Part shown: one piece after another, positions 1 through 7,048 of the stretch
How the letters are laid out: each line of letters opens with the position of its first letter
Numbering within the stretch: position 1 is the first letter of the stretch
DNA from: an uncultured Chryseolinea sp.
GTDB taxonomy: Bacteria; Bacteroidota; Bacteroidia; Cytophagales; Cyclobacteriaceae
DNA: 8,182 nt
Direction of reading: 5' to 3'
NCBI GenBank assembly: GCA_946478915.1
Contig: CAMLER010000200.1
Coordinates: 1 to 8,182 of the forward strand
Program-made: the position numbers and the translations under genes
Notes under the pieces: generated by a model
Seen by the model: the letters and a program-made list of their open reading frames with translations, nothing else
The model's database searches: none
What the model was told of the DNA's origin: nothing

Positions 1-143
1 TGTCCATTTTAAAATTGTGTTATAGTGCCTACTCATTGAAGGTCTTTCGGCGTTCACCTATGGTGCAAAACTAGAATGGAGTAAAGCGAGGGATGTAACA
101 CAAAGCTCCCAATTGTTATTAGTGATGTAACATTGAGCACAAG

Positions 144-169
144 AAAAAGGGTAGGCTACATTTTTAGCC
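144..169 (-). terminator. Possible weak terminator after the hybrid kinase
   Basis: GGCTA (154-158) and TAGCC (165-169) form a 5-bp hairpin. On the minus strand it is followed, after TACCC, by five T (148-144). It lies about 40 bp past the kinase stop. The stem is short and the T-run is offset, so confidence is low. Confidence 0.25.
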
Positions 170-206
170 ATCTCCGGATTGCTGTACAAACATCAATCAA
201 GAGCTA

Positions 207-2666
207 TTATCGGTTTGAGTATTCTGACGGCAATATGCCGAACTGCTCTTTGAAACATTTTGCGAAATAGGACATGTGATTAAATCCCGACAAGTAAGCA
301 GCTTCAGCAACTTGCATTCCGGGTTGCCTTAATATTTGGGCTGCTCGTTTCAGACGGATCGACCTGATAAAGTCGCTTGCAGATTGGTTCGTAAGGGCCT
401 TTAGCTTTCGGTGCAGCTGCATTCGGCTCATCCCGACATCGTTCTGCAGGTGTTCTACGGTAAATGATTCGTTGTCAATATTCCTTTCAATAACATGAAC
501 AAGTTTTTCAAGGAATTCCATGTCCTTATTTCCCAACGGAACATCGGTGGGCTGTAGCACAAACTCCTGACTGAATTTTTTTCTTAACCTTTCATTCTGG
601 GCCAACAGACTTTTTATTCTCGCGATAAGCTCTTTGATTTCGAAAGGTTTGACGACATACTGTTCCGCCCCTTTTTCAAAACCGGCAATTTTGGACTCAC
701 TGTCGTCGCGGGCGGTTAGTAGAATTGTCGGGATATGGCTGGTGCGCTCATCTTCTTTCAAGTTTTTTACCATTGTCACTCCATCCATCACTGGCATCAT
801 AATATCGGATACGATCAAATCCGGAATTCTTTTCAATGCGATTTCCAGTCCTTCTTCGCCGTTTGTTGCTTCCAGGATTGCAAATTGGTCTGCCAACTCC
901 CGTTTCATGTACTGACGAAGGTCGTGATTGTCTTCTACAAGAAGTAGGATGGGGAAATTATCGCTCGAAACACTCTCGCGGCTATTTTCTTTGGAGTATT
1001 CCGCGAAGTAGGATTCAAATCCGGGAAGGTCTCTGGGAACTGAATCCTGTATCACATGACTTTCTTTAAGCGCTGTTCCGGCAGGAAGAAACACACTGAA
1101 CACACTTCCTTTGCCTTCCGCGCTTTCCACAGAAATTGTTCCACCCAGAAAATCAACCAACTCTTTCGCTAGGGCAAGACCCAAACCGGAGCCCTCGTAG
1201 GCGCGGGTTTGAGATGAGTCTACCTGGTAGAACCGCTTAAAAATTCTTGACTGGACCTTTTCCGGGATGCCGATCCCGTTGTCTTCAACCTTTAACCACA
1301 GGTTATTCTTTGCATCAATACCCATTTTAATGGTAATCGCCCCGCCCTTAGGCGTGAATTTGAATGCATTTGACAAAAGATTGTATATGATTTTTTCCAG
1401 CTTGTCGGGATCTATACTAACAATAACTTCCCTTTCGGGGATAAGTATGCGGTAGGTCAACTCCTTGGGTTCTACAAGTGGCGAAAACGAATAAGCAATA
1501 TCCCTGACAAAGCGAAACACGTCCAGATTTCTCGGCTCCGCGCTAACAAGGCCTACCTCCATTTTCGTCAGGTCTAACAACTGATTAACCAATCTGAGCA
1601 ATCTCTTGGCATTCCTGGTCATCAGGGCTTTCTCATCCTCCGTGATTACACCGTGCCTTTTTTGAAGCGGAGCTAGAATGAGGTGGAGCGGTGTGCGGAA
1701 TTCGTGCGATATATTGGCAAAAAATTGGGACTTCAGTTGATCCAGTTGCTTGATTTGATCGGCTTCCAACTGGGCTTCTCTTGCCTTGTTTGCTTTTTCG
1801 TCCGCAATAGCCTGCGAAATCTTACTCGCACAAATCGAGGCAATCGTGCTCAATGCATCCTGATGATACCGGGTAAAAAAGTTTTTTTCCGGATGCTCGG
1901 AATCAATTACACCAATAACTTTATTTTTTACGATCAGCGGAACGGCCAACTCGGACAAGCGCGCCTGATCATCAACAATATATCTGGCGTCCCGCGAAGC
2001 ATCGCCTACTATCTCCGGGATTCCGGTCTGAGCAACCGTTCCAACAATGCCCATTCCTAACGGGATCTCTATGGGTACATAAATCTTGAACTCCTCTGGA
2101 TTTTTTTTTCCGTAAGCAGCCTTCTGTACGAGTACTCCCCGTTCTTCGTCCAATAAATAAATTACACAATCGACAAGGCCTAATCGTGAAATGCAATTTT
2201 TAGCAACATCCCACAAGACCTCGTGGATCGTGTTCTTTCCGAACAAGGATGTAGCGAAATAATTTATCGTGTCATTGGTTTCAATTCTCATTGCAATTTG
2301 CTTCTGCAACTGCTCATTTATATGTTCAATCTCTTCTTTCTGCTTTTTTATAAGTTGATTTTGTTCAGAAAGTTCTTTGACGTATATCCTTCTGGCGCGC
2401 ATTTTCTGGTAATACCAGATTGCGCCCAATAACGCCGCTACGCCAATACCAATTAACCAGCGCCACAAGTTTCCAAATTGCGGGCCGGGAGAGAGTTCGA
2501 GGCCAAGCATGGGTTTGGAATCGGTAATTGCTGCGTAATATTTTACCGCTCGTACTTCTTCAGCCAATCCCCACGTTGCCAACGCCATGCTGCTGATGAA
2601 TAGAGATGCAAATAGGACCATTGATCGGATTTGAATATTCTTATGTATGCTTGCTAACCTCATCAT
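207..2666 (-). CDS. Hybrid sensor histidine kinase/response regulator with GAF and AraC-type output domain
   Basis: This is a complete two-component system in one chain, about 819 residues from the chosen ATG. In order it has a basic N-terminus and first hydrophobic segment (about 16-34), a short periplasmic stretch of about 33 residues, a second membrane segment (about 68-86) and a charged coiled coil (about 88-129). A GAF domain follows (about 129-289, with GVIDSEHP). The HisKA motif ISHEFRTP places the phospho-acceptor at His321. HATPase boxes are N429/N433, DNGIG 462-466 and GSGLG 492-496. The receiver has acidic E578/D579, phospho-acceptor D621, T651 and K673. An AraC helix-turn-helix domain fills about 716-819. 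All catalytic residues are present, so it should signal from the inner membrane to DNA. The open frame extends to a TTG at 2744, but the first ATG (2664-2666, followed by a second ATG) gives a normal signal-anchor, so I prefer it. The gene lies 125 bp downstream of a same-strand protease gene. The input signal and target genes are unknown. Confidence 0.93.
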   Translation of the reverse strand: MMRLASIHKNIQIRSMVLFASLFISSMALATWGLAEEVRAVKYYAAITDSKPMLGLELSPGPQFGNLWRWLIGIGVAALLGAIWYYQKMRARRIYVKELSEQNQLIKKQKEEIEHINEQLQKQIAMRIETNDTINYFATSLFGKNTIHEVLWDVAKNCISRLGLVDCVIYLLDEERGVLVQKAAYGKKNPEEFKIYVPIEIPLGMGIVGTVAQTGIPEIVGDASRDARYIVDDQARLSELAVPLIVKNKVIGVIDSEHPEKNFFTRYHQDALSTIASICASKISQAIADEKANKAREAQLEADQIKQLDQLKSQFFANISHEFRTPLHLILAPLQKRHGVITEDEKALMTRNAKRLLRLVNQLLDLTKMEVGLVSAEPRNLDVFRFVRDIAYSFSPLVEPKELTYRILIPEREVIVSIDPDKLEKIIYNLLSNAFKFTPKGGAITIKMGIDAKNNLWLKVEDNGIGIPEKVQSRIFKRFYQVDSSQTRAYEGSGLGLALAKELVDFLGGTISVESAEGKGSVFSVFLPAGTALKESHVIQDSVPRDLPGFESYFAEYSKENSRESVSSDNFPILLLVEDNHDLRQYMKRELADQFAILEATNGEEGLEIALKRIPDLIVSDIMMPVMDGVTMVKNLKEDERTSHIPTILLTARDDSESKIAGFEKGAEQYVVKPFEIKELIARIKSLLAQNERLRKKFSQEFVLQPTDVPLGNKDMEFLEKLVHVIERNIDNESFTVEHLQNDVGMSRMQLHRKLKALTNQSASDFIRSIRLKRAAQILRQPGMQVAEAAYLSGFNHMSYFAKCFKEQFGILPSEYSNR

Positions 2667-2713
2667 CCCGGGTTCGATGGTACACCAGTCTACAAAATAA
2701 AAAAATCCGGGAT
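2665..2713 (-). repeat. Inverted repeat spanning the kinase start codon
   Basis: ATCCCGG (2665-2671 on the plus strand) is matched by CCGGGAT (2707-2713), a perfect 7-bp inverted repeat with a 35-bp spacer. In the minus-strand transcript the 3' arm contains the A and U of the preferred AUG. A folded stem would therefore cover the start codon. It could also be a regulator binding site or chance. Confidence 0.35.
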
Positions 2714-2791
2714 TATATATGTCCTTCTGTGACTGTAAAAGCAATTGAATTTTTGGCGGTGATATATAAGGGAAAGATATTGTGAGTCAAA

Positions 2792-3769
2792 CTATTTCAA
2801 TTTTAAGTCTCTTAAAGCAACATAACCTTTACAATAATTTAGCACCATTGAATAATCTTTTATGATAGCCATGCCAACTGACCCATGGATATGCAAGTCA
2901 GACCTGTATATCTTTACCTCCGGAATGATGATCTCGAAAGTTTCCAGGATCATTTTTTGAGCCCATTTTGCAGTACCCCATACGTTACCGTTAAGACCCT
3001 TTCCCAATATTTGTCGGGATGCATCGTCAAGGAAATTTTTCTTGTTCGATCTGAGGAGGACGCCCAGCACCGATCCGGTATCTAACATGATATCAAAGCT
3101 GGCTTGATCCGAGTTCGAAAAAAATATTTTGGATCGAATTAACGGTCGCGTATCCTTTATTGTAAGAGGGACTTTTGTGTGATCACCCTGAATTTGTGCT
3201 TGCTCGGGAGACCTGAATGTGATTTGCTTTTTGGCTGAGTTGATTTCAACTTCAAATCTGATGAAAATGTCATAGCCAATGATTCCATCAATATCCGAGT
3301 TTCCCATGAAGAGACTTTTTTCGCGCAGAATCACAATAGGTATTTTCTTACCAACAATTGCATGAATAGAAACGTTGTTATTGAGGGCTAGCTTTCCCGT
3401 TAGTGGAGCGCTTTCTCCAAGACCTGAAAAACGAACGTCGTACTTGGGAAGTGTTTCCAGCATATGCTCAAAGCGCTTACCGAATAACAACACGTTTCGG
3501 CAGCCAGTGTCCAAGATCAGGTTTACATTGATGCTATCGTTGATGGTAACAGGTAGCACAATAAGATCATTATAATTTCGGTAATGGAATCTCACTTCAT
3601 CTACATTTTCTGGGAGCCAAAAGCCTGCATCAGGGGTCTTTCCTTCACATGGCTCGGCGAAGCGGAGGATCGTATGAACCACCAGAATGCAAAACAATAT
3701 TTTGGACCTCAACACAGTGATATTTTGTCGCAAACAGATGCGTGCAATCCATGTCCTGTCGGTTGTCAT
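2792..3769 (-). CDS. Exported bilobal aspartyl protease (retropepsin/pepsin-like)
   Basis: The 325-residue product carries two aspartyl-protease lobes in one chain. The first has LILDTGC with catalytic Asp87, followed by the matching DGIIG motif (161-165). The second has IMLDTGS with Asp230, followed by GSVGMAII (296-303). The pairing of a DTG motif with a later hydrophobic-Gly motif in each half is the signature of clan AA aspartic peptidases, and both catalytic aspartates are present. A hydrophobic segment at about 24-37 suggests a signal peptide or membrane anchor, so the enzyme probably acts in the periplasm or on the membrane. The n-region from the ATG is long. A GTG at codon 19 (3713-3715) would give a more compact signal peptide and is a plausible alternative start. 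The gene is transcribed toward the hybrid kinase, 125 bp upstream of its preferred start, with no obvious terminator between. The substrate is unknown, and a non-proteolytic binding role cannot be excluded. Confidence 0.85.
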   Translation of the reverse strand: MTTDRTWIARICLRQNITVLRSKILFCILVVHTILRFAEPCEGKTPDAGFWLPENVDEVRFHYRNYNDLIVLPVTINDSINVNLILDTGCRNVLLFGKRFEHMLETLPKYDVRFSGLGESAPLTGKLALNNNVSIHAIVGKKIPIVILREKSLFMGNSDIDGIIGYDIFIRFEVEINSAKKQITFRSPEQAQIQGDHTKVPLTIKDTRPLIRSKIFFSNSDQASFDIMLDTGSVLGVLLRSNKKNFLDDASRQILGKGLNGNVWGTAKWAQKMILETFEIIIPEVKIYRSDLHIHGSVGMAIIKDYSMVLNYCKGYVALRDLKLK

Positions 3770-4034
3770 AAAGATTCTTTTTTACCTGACTTTATGTTAG
3801 AATAGAGAAAGGTAACCTTATCGAACTATCCTGATTTGTAGGTATTTATAGGAGACGTTTCTTGTTCTGAGCTCCTAAAATTTGACCCTCATGGATCAGC
3901 CAACCAGGTGGCTATGTGAAACTGACAGATTACAACGCTGAAGTCTTAATTTCAGGGAGGACTTGATCGCTCAAATTCTTTTTGGTTGAATTTCTTTCTC
4001 ATATCTTTATTGTTCATTCACCTGACCTCGGCCT
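3770..4034. other. Divergent intergenic region
   Basis: This 265-bp region separates the minus-strand protease from the plus-strand lipoprotein gene, so it should hold promoters for both. The plus-strand promoter candidate is listed separately. On the protease side only TACCTTTC, a weak match to TAnnTTTG, is seen, without an upstream TTTG. Small inverted repeats are present: AAGGT-A-ACCTT (3809-3819), TAGGAG/CTCCTA (3849-3877) and AGCCA/TGGCT (3898-3913). None has a T-run typical of a terminator, and no coding sequence is apparent. Confidence 0.5.
3981..4009 (+). promoter_or_regulatory. Candidate Bacteroidota-type promoter for the 4035 lipoprotein gene
   Basis: TTTG (3981-3984), 17 bp, then TATCTTTA (4002-4009) fits the Bacteroidota sigma pattern TTTG-N17-20-TAnnTTTG with one mismatch at the last base. 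Transcription would begin near 4016, leaving a leader of about 20 nt before the ATG. Such short patterns can occur by chance. Confidence 0.4.
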
Positions 4035-4475
4035 ATGGTATTAAAAGTTACTATCCTGGTATTGCTCCTTTCTGTTGGTTCTGGGTGCAAGGGCATTGAA
4101 AACGATTCATTATCTGGCGAAGACTTCATTGGCACTTATGTGCATACTTATACTGCCGACGTTATGGAAGTCGAAACAGGAGAAGTGATGGGAACTCGAA
4201 CCGTTAGGGACACAATTTTTATTAAAAAATCCGGTGAGAAATTTGAGGTATCCAATCGAAAGTGGATGGATAACGACTACGACAATGAAGGATGGAAAGT
4301 CCCTGAGTCGAAGGCCGATCAAGCCATGCCTACATATCTTGTCGAGTACGATTCTGTACAAAGAAAATTGGTGCCGGACCCCAAAGAAAAAGGGCGAATA
4401 CCCTTGTACGTTGATGATGACCGCCTGTATTGGGGAGAGTCAAAAGCTTTAGAATACCTGCGCATCGGGGACTAG
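4035..4475 (+). CDS. Putative lipoprotein of unknown function
   Basis: I do not recognise a named family for this 146-residue protein. It starts with a short, strongly hydrophobic segment after a lysine and reaches SGC with Cys18, which suggests lipoprotein signal peptidase processing. The -3 position is Gly rather than the usual Leu, so the lipobox is imperfect. The mature part is acidic and rich in alternating polar/hydrophobic stretches suggesting beta strands. GTY occurs at 33-35 and EYLRI at 140-144, near the C-terminus. That arrangement resembles the GTW start and KYLRI end of the lipocalin-like lipoprotein at 5215-5685, so a small beta-barrel of similar fold is possible but unproven. 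It is the first of three plus-strand envelope genes, and no good Shine-Dalgarno site precedes the ATG, as is common in Bacteroidota. Confidence 0.75.
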   Translation: MVLKVTILVLLLSVGSGCKGIENDSLSGEDFIGTYVHTYTADVMEVETGEVMGTRTVRDTIFIKKSGEKFEVSNRKWMDNDYDNEGWKVPESKADQAMPTYLVEYDSVQRKLVPDPKEKGRIPLYVDDDRLYWGESKALEYLRIGD

Positions 4476-4547
4476 CGTTGACACACGTCAATTATTAATC
4501 CGTCGGTGAGGTATAGATTCCTCAAAAAGATTTTCAAGCTTGGTTCT

Positions 4548-4592
4548 CGCCCTTAAGGAAGCAAAAAAAAATTTGGCATCATTTTAAGGGTG
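4548..4592 (+). repeat. Inverted repeat upstream of the DUF4112 gene
   Basis: CCCTTAA (4550-4556) pairs with TTAAGGG (4584-4590). A G-U and a C-G pair extend this to 9 bp (4548-4592) around a 27-nt A-rich loop. The left arm overlaps the 8-bp palindrome CCTTAAGG (4551-4558). There is no following T-run, so it is not a clear terminator. It could be an operator or a leader hairpin just ahead of the purine-rich stretch preceding the ATG at 4613. Confidence 0.3.
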
Positions 4593-4612
4593 TCAGGAGT
4601 GAGAATCATTAT

Positions 4613-5101
4613 ATGCAACCCAAAGTTGAAGTTCTGAAAGCGCGTCCCATTCGGGATAATGATGCATCTGCGATCCAATGGGTGGAGCAGCTTTCCCGAA
4701 TGATGGATTCTCGTTTTATAATTCCTGGTACTAAGATCCGATTCGGTATTGATCCAATTTTGAGTTTGTTGCCCGTCTTTGGTGATCTTATTACTTTCAT
4801 CATATCAGGTATGCTTATTTATACTATGCGAAATCATGGTGCCAGCAGGAATGTAGCCATCAAAATGATTTTGAATGCTACATTGGATGCTGTGATAGGA
4901 GCAGTGCCCATAGTGGGGACGATCTTCGACATTTTCTACAAAGCAAATGATCGGAACATTAAGCTTCTGAAAGAACATTATTTTGAGGGCAAACATCAAG
5001 GATCCGGTAATGGACTCCTCGCTATAATTGCTATTGTTGCTGTCGTTTTAGTAGCCGCAGCTTTTTATGGAATCTACAAATTGTTTGAAGCTATTTTTTA
5101 G
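4613..5101 (+). CDS. DUF4112 family membrane protein
   Basis: The 162-residue protein carries the hallmark DUF4112 block at 31-58, with DSRFIIPG and FGIDPILSLLPVFGD, followed by the second conserved block around IGAVPIVGTIFDIFYKAN (95-112). Hydrophobic segments lie at about 47-70 and 88-108. A third, very hydrophobic one lies at about 134-158 after a Gly-rich linker. This predicts an integral inner-membrane protein with a cytoplasmic, charged N-terminus. The length is usual for the family, whose biochemical role is unknown. The ATG follows AGGAG (4595-4599, rather distant) and GAGAA (4601-4605, better spaced), a more recognisable ribosome site than its neighbours have. It sits between two putative lipoprotein genes on the same strand, 137 bp after one and 113 bp before the other, so co-transcription is possible but not shown. 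Confidence 0.88.
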   Translation: MQPKVEVLKARPIRDNDASAIQWVEQLSRMMDSRFIIPGTKIRFGIDPILSLLPVFGDLITFIISGMLIYTMRNHGASRNVAIKMILNATLDAVIGAVPIVGTIFDIFYKANDRNIKLLKEHYFEGKHQGSGNGLLAIIAIVAVVLVAAAFYGIYKLFEAIF

Positions 5102-5214
5102 TATACTGCATTTTTGCGATCATCTTATTGATCTGGTTAATAAATAGAATAAGCGCTTGCAGCTTTGACAAAGTATAGTCAATTTCCCCCGAGTGTTTAA
5201 TTATCTCGTATCTA

Positions 5215-5685
5215 ATGAAATTAATTCTGGCGGTTTCAATCGTGATTGTAATGCTTTTATCTTGCCGAAGATCTCTCAATGCCGATCAAAAAAATCAACT
5301 TCAAGGTACGTGGAAGCTAATCACCGGAACGGTGATTGAGAAAGGTGATACTACTGAAACGAACTACGGCGACGGTATAAGCATGATCAAAATTATTAAC
5401 GCTACACATTTTTCATTTCTAAACCATGACATGAAAAAGGGTGTTGATTCTACATCTACTTTTTCGGCTGGCGGAGGTCAGTATTCATTAGTTGACGACC
5501 AGTACACTGAACATCTTGAATACTGCAGCTACAGGGAATGGGAGGGCAATACTTTCCACTTTAAGGTAACAATCAATGGTGACACGCTAATACAAGAAGG
5601 TATAGAGCGAATAGAAGACCTCGGTGTGGAGCGGTTAAATATTGAAAAATATCTGAGAATAAATGCGCAGGCCAAAAGTTTCTAA
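5215..5685 (+). CDS. Lipocalin-like lipoprotein (DUF4488-like)
   Basis: The 156-residue product begins with a hydrophobic signal ending in LLSC, so Cys17 is the likely lipidated residue. The mature part has the pattern of Bacteroidota lipocalin-like domains: LQGTW (29-33) at the first strand, a KII..THFSF stretch (59-68), FSAGGGQYSL (83-92), a Y-T-E-H-L-E-Y segment (97-103), NGDTLIQEG (121-129) and a closing EKYLRI (144-149). These proteins are predicted small beta-barrels, anchored to a membrane and facing the periplasm or cell surface. Their ligands are mostly unknown. I recognise the fold family with fair confidence, and the DUF4488 assignment is from memory of the motif pattern. The stop lies 6 bp from the stop of the converging TM2 gene. 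Confidence 0.82.
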   Translation: MKLILAVSIVIVMLLSCRRSLNADQKNQLQGTWKLITGTVIEKGDTTETNYGDGISMIKIINATHFSFLNHDMKKGVDSTSTFSAGGGQYSLVDDQYTEHLEYCSYREWEGNTFHFKVTINGDTLIQEGIERIEDLGVERLNIEKYLRINAQAKSF

Positions 5686-5691
5686 AGTCGT

Positions 5692-5985
5692 CTACTTTCC
5701 AGTGAATCTTAATTTTGCAAGATTGCGTACAAGGTCCTGAGCGCGTTCTTTTTTTTCGATCTCGTCAATTTGTCGAAAGATTGCCTGATTGTACTTTGCA
5801 ACGCGGCCCGAAATTAAAAATAATTCGATTAGGGCCCATACGCCTAATCCGCCTAACGTTATCCAGAACAAGATTTGTAATCCCCATTTGTTGAGATATG
5901 CAAAGTGTGCTCCAAGAAGCAACCAGAAGAGAATTGCAGTTCCGGTTGACTTAATCTTGCCTTGAAGTTCATACTTGCTTGCCAT
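5692..5985 (-). CDS. TM2-domain-like small membrane protein
   Basis: The 97-residue protein has two closely spaced hydrophobic segments (about 15-31 and 35-59). They are joined by a short turn containing LNKWGLQ, and the GAHFAYL pattern in the first segment is typical of TM2 domains (small Gly-His/aromatic helix, turn, second helix). The C-terminal third (about 66-97) is charged and probably a cytoplasmic helix or short coiled coil. TM2 proteins are widespread and mostly of unknown function. The gene stands alone on the minus strand and converges on the lipocalin-like gene. A TAATTTTC match to the promoter -7 element lies on the minus strand (6006-6013), without a clear upstream TTTG. Confidence 0.8.
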   Translation of the reverse strand: MASKYELQGKIKSTGTAILFWLLLGAHFAYLNKWGLQILFWITLGGLGVWALIELFLISGRVAKYNQAIFRQIDEIEKKERAQDLVRNLAKLRFTGK

Positions 5986-6272
5986 ATCGTACGGGTTTGA
6001 CTATCGAAAATTACTCATTTATCTCTAACGATACTATGCACCTTCCGGTTGTGGATTGGATATGTAGGTATAAGGGTAAGGGCCATTATACGTTGTTTCT
6101 GAGAATATCAGGATGCAATCTTGAATACAAAAGAAGGTGACACGTGAATTCGATCTTTGGTAACGGGTGAGCTATACATAATCTGCAACTTGACGAAGTA
6201 AGGATATTTATACCTATTCCTTATCCCTCAGGACTCTGCAGAATATAATCAAGCAAGACTATTGCGAATGTT
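5986..6272. other. Intergenic region between the TM2 and DUF1080 genes
   Basis: This region holds the upstream side of the TM2 gene and the downstream side of the DUF1080 gene, both on the minus strand. No coding sequence of convincing length is seen. A 6-bp inverted repeat, TAAGGA (6199-6204) and TCCTTA (6218-6223), could form a hairpin in the transcript downstream of DUF1080. It lacks a T-run, so it is not a standard terminator. Confidence 0.45.
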
Positions 6273-7013
6273 TTATTTAATCTCCTTTATGTAAATATTT
6301 CTGAATTGCACGAGGCTCGGTGGACTTACCCAATCACCGTCTTTCTTGGATCCGTGATGCTGCAATCCGATGGCACCTGACTCGGGTAAGCCTGGTAGTT
6401 GTGCATTTTCGATTACGGTGATGCCATTTAATACAACGGTCATTCTATCCGCCTTCATCGTGATTTTGAAAGTATTCCATTCACCGATATTCTTATCAGC
6501 ATTTATTTTGGGTGTCACACCTCGCCTGACTTCGGGAGGCATATTTTCATCCATTCTGTAACCGTAGACTTCTCCCGAACCGATGGGCCAGTTCCAGATA
6601 TTTGCCTGGCATTTGCCAACGCCACGCAGTATGATACCTGAATCCGAATCTGGCACCACCATCGTTATTGGCTCACCCTTTTCATTTGTCTTATGAAGGC
6701 CGCTCGGTAAGATTAGAGGGACATTTGGATTCTTCCAGGGAGTTTCTTTGATACGCCAGTCGACTTGAAGTTCAAAGTTTTTGTAAACCTTTTCTGTCCA
6801 GAGGTTTTTGTCCTCGGTTGCTTCGCTTTCGGCATCGTAATCGATTACTCCATCAACAATTTTCCAGTGACCATTGTCTCCCACCGGTACTTTCCAGTTG
6901 CTAAAATCTTTTCCATTGAACAGCGACGTAAAACCTTTCGGTACATTGGCTGAATTCTGTGCGTGCACCTCTACCGTTAGAATGACAATGAATATTAAAA
7001 AGATCAATTTCAT
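6273..7013 (-). CDS. Secreted 3-keto-disaccharide hydrolase (DUF1080) family protein
   Basis: From the chosen ATG at 7011-7013 the product is 246 residues. It starts with a clear signal peptide (MKLIFLIFIVILTVEVHA) cleaved before Gln19. The frame is open further upstream to 7100, but that would overlap the preceding gene and bury the signal peptide, so it is rejected. Family landmarks follow in order: SLFNGKDFSNW (30-40), HWKIVDGVIDY (49-59), NFELQVDWRI (79-88), DSGIILRG (124-131), GEWNTFKI (177-184), LNGITVIEN (195-203), GAIGLQHHG (213-221) and the terminal FRNIYIKEI (237-245). This is a complete single-domain PF06439 protein with a concanavalin-like beta-sandwich. The family includes periplasmic enzymes that cleave 3-keto-glycosides, often paired with Gfo/Idh/MocA oxidoreductases. 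None is visible in this window, so the substrate is open. The gene follows a secreted duplicated-domain protein by 35 bp and is probably co-transcribed with it. Confidence 0.92.
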   Translation of the reverse strand: MKLIFLIFIVILTVEVHAQNSANVPKGFTSLFNGKDFSNWKVPVGDNGHWKIVDGVIDYDAESEATEDKNLWTEKVYKNFELQVDWRIKETPWKNPNVPLILPSGLHKTNEKGEPITMVVPDSDSGIILRGVGKCQANIWNWPIGSGEVYGYRMDENMPPEVRRGVTPKINADKNIGEWNTFKITMKADRMTVVLNGITVIENAQLPGLPESGAIGLQHHGSKKDGDWVSPPSLVQFRNIYIKEIK

Positions 7014-7048
7014 ACGATTAACATTATTGTGTAAGATACTGAAATACA

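Noticed and set aside
1..36. Minus-strand ATG at 36 with a frame open to the left edge (MSRHYNTILKWT)
   Set aside because: Only 12 codons are visible, so a truncated gene cannot be told from chance.
23..118. Plus-strand frame reading LSAFTYGAKLEWSKARD, protein-like in composition
   Set aside because: It is bounded by stops within about 35 codons, has no start or known motif, and is too short to call a gene remnant.
58..171. Minus-strand 37-codon frame (MAKNVAYP...) downstream of the kinase
   Set aside because: It is short, Cys/Asn rich, has no ribosome site and overlaps the putative terminator. Nothing supports it as a gene.
634..1069. Plus-strand open frames opposite the kinase gene
   Set aside because: They are antisense shadows of a well-supported coding region with receiver and kinase motifs on the minus strand.
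2667..2744. Extension of the kinase frame to a TTG at 2744
   Set aside because: A start at the tandem ATGs (2661-2666) gives a normal basic n-region and membrane segment. The extra 26 residues show no domain and start with a rare codon.
4507..4524. Hairpin TGAGG/CCTCA after the 4035 gene as a terminator
   Set aside because: The stem is 5 bp and is followed by A residues rather than T on the plus strand, so it lacks the hallmark of an intrinsic terminator.
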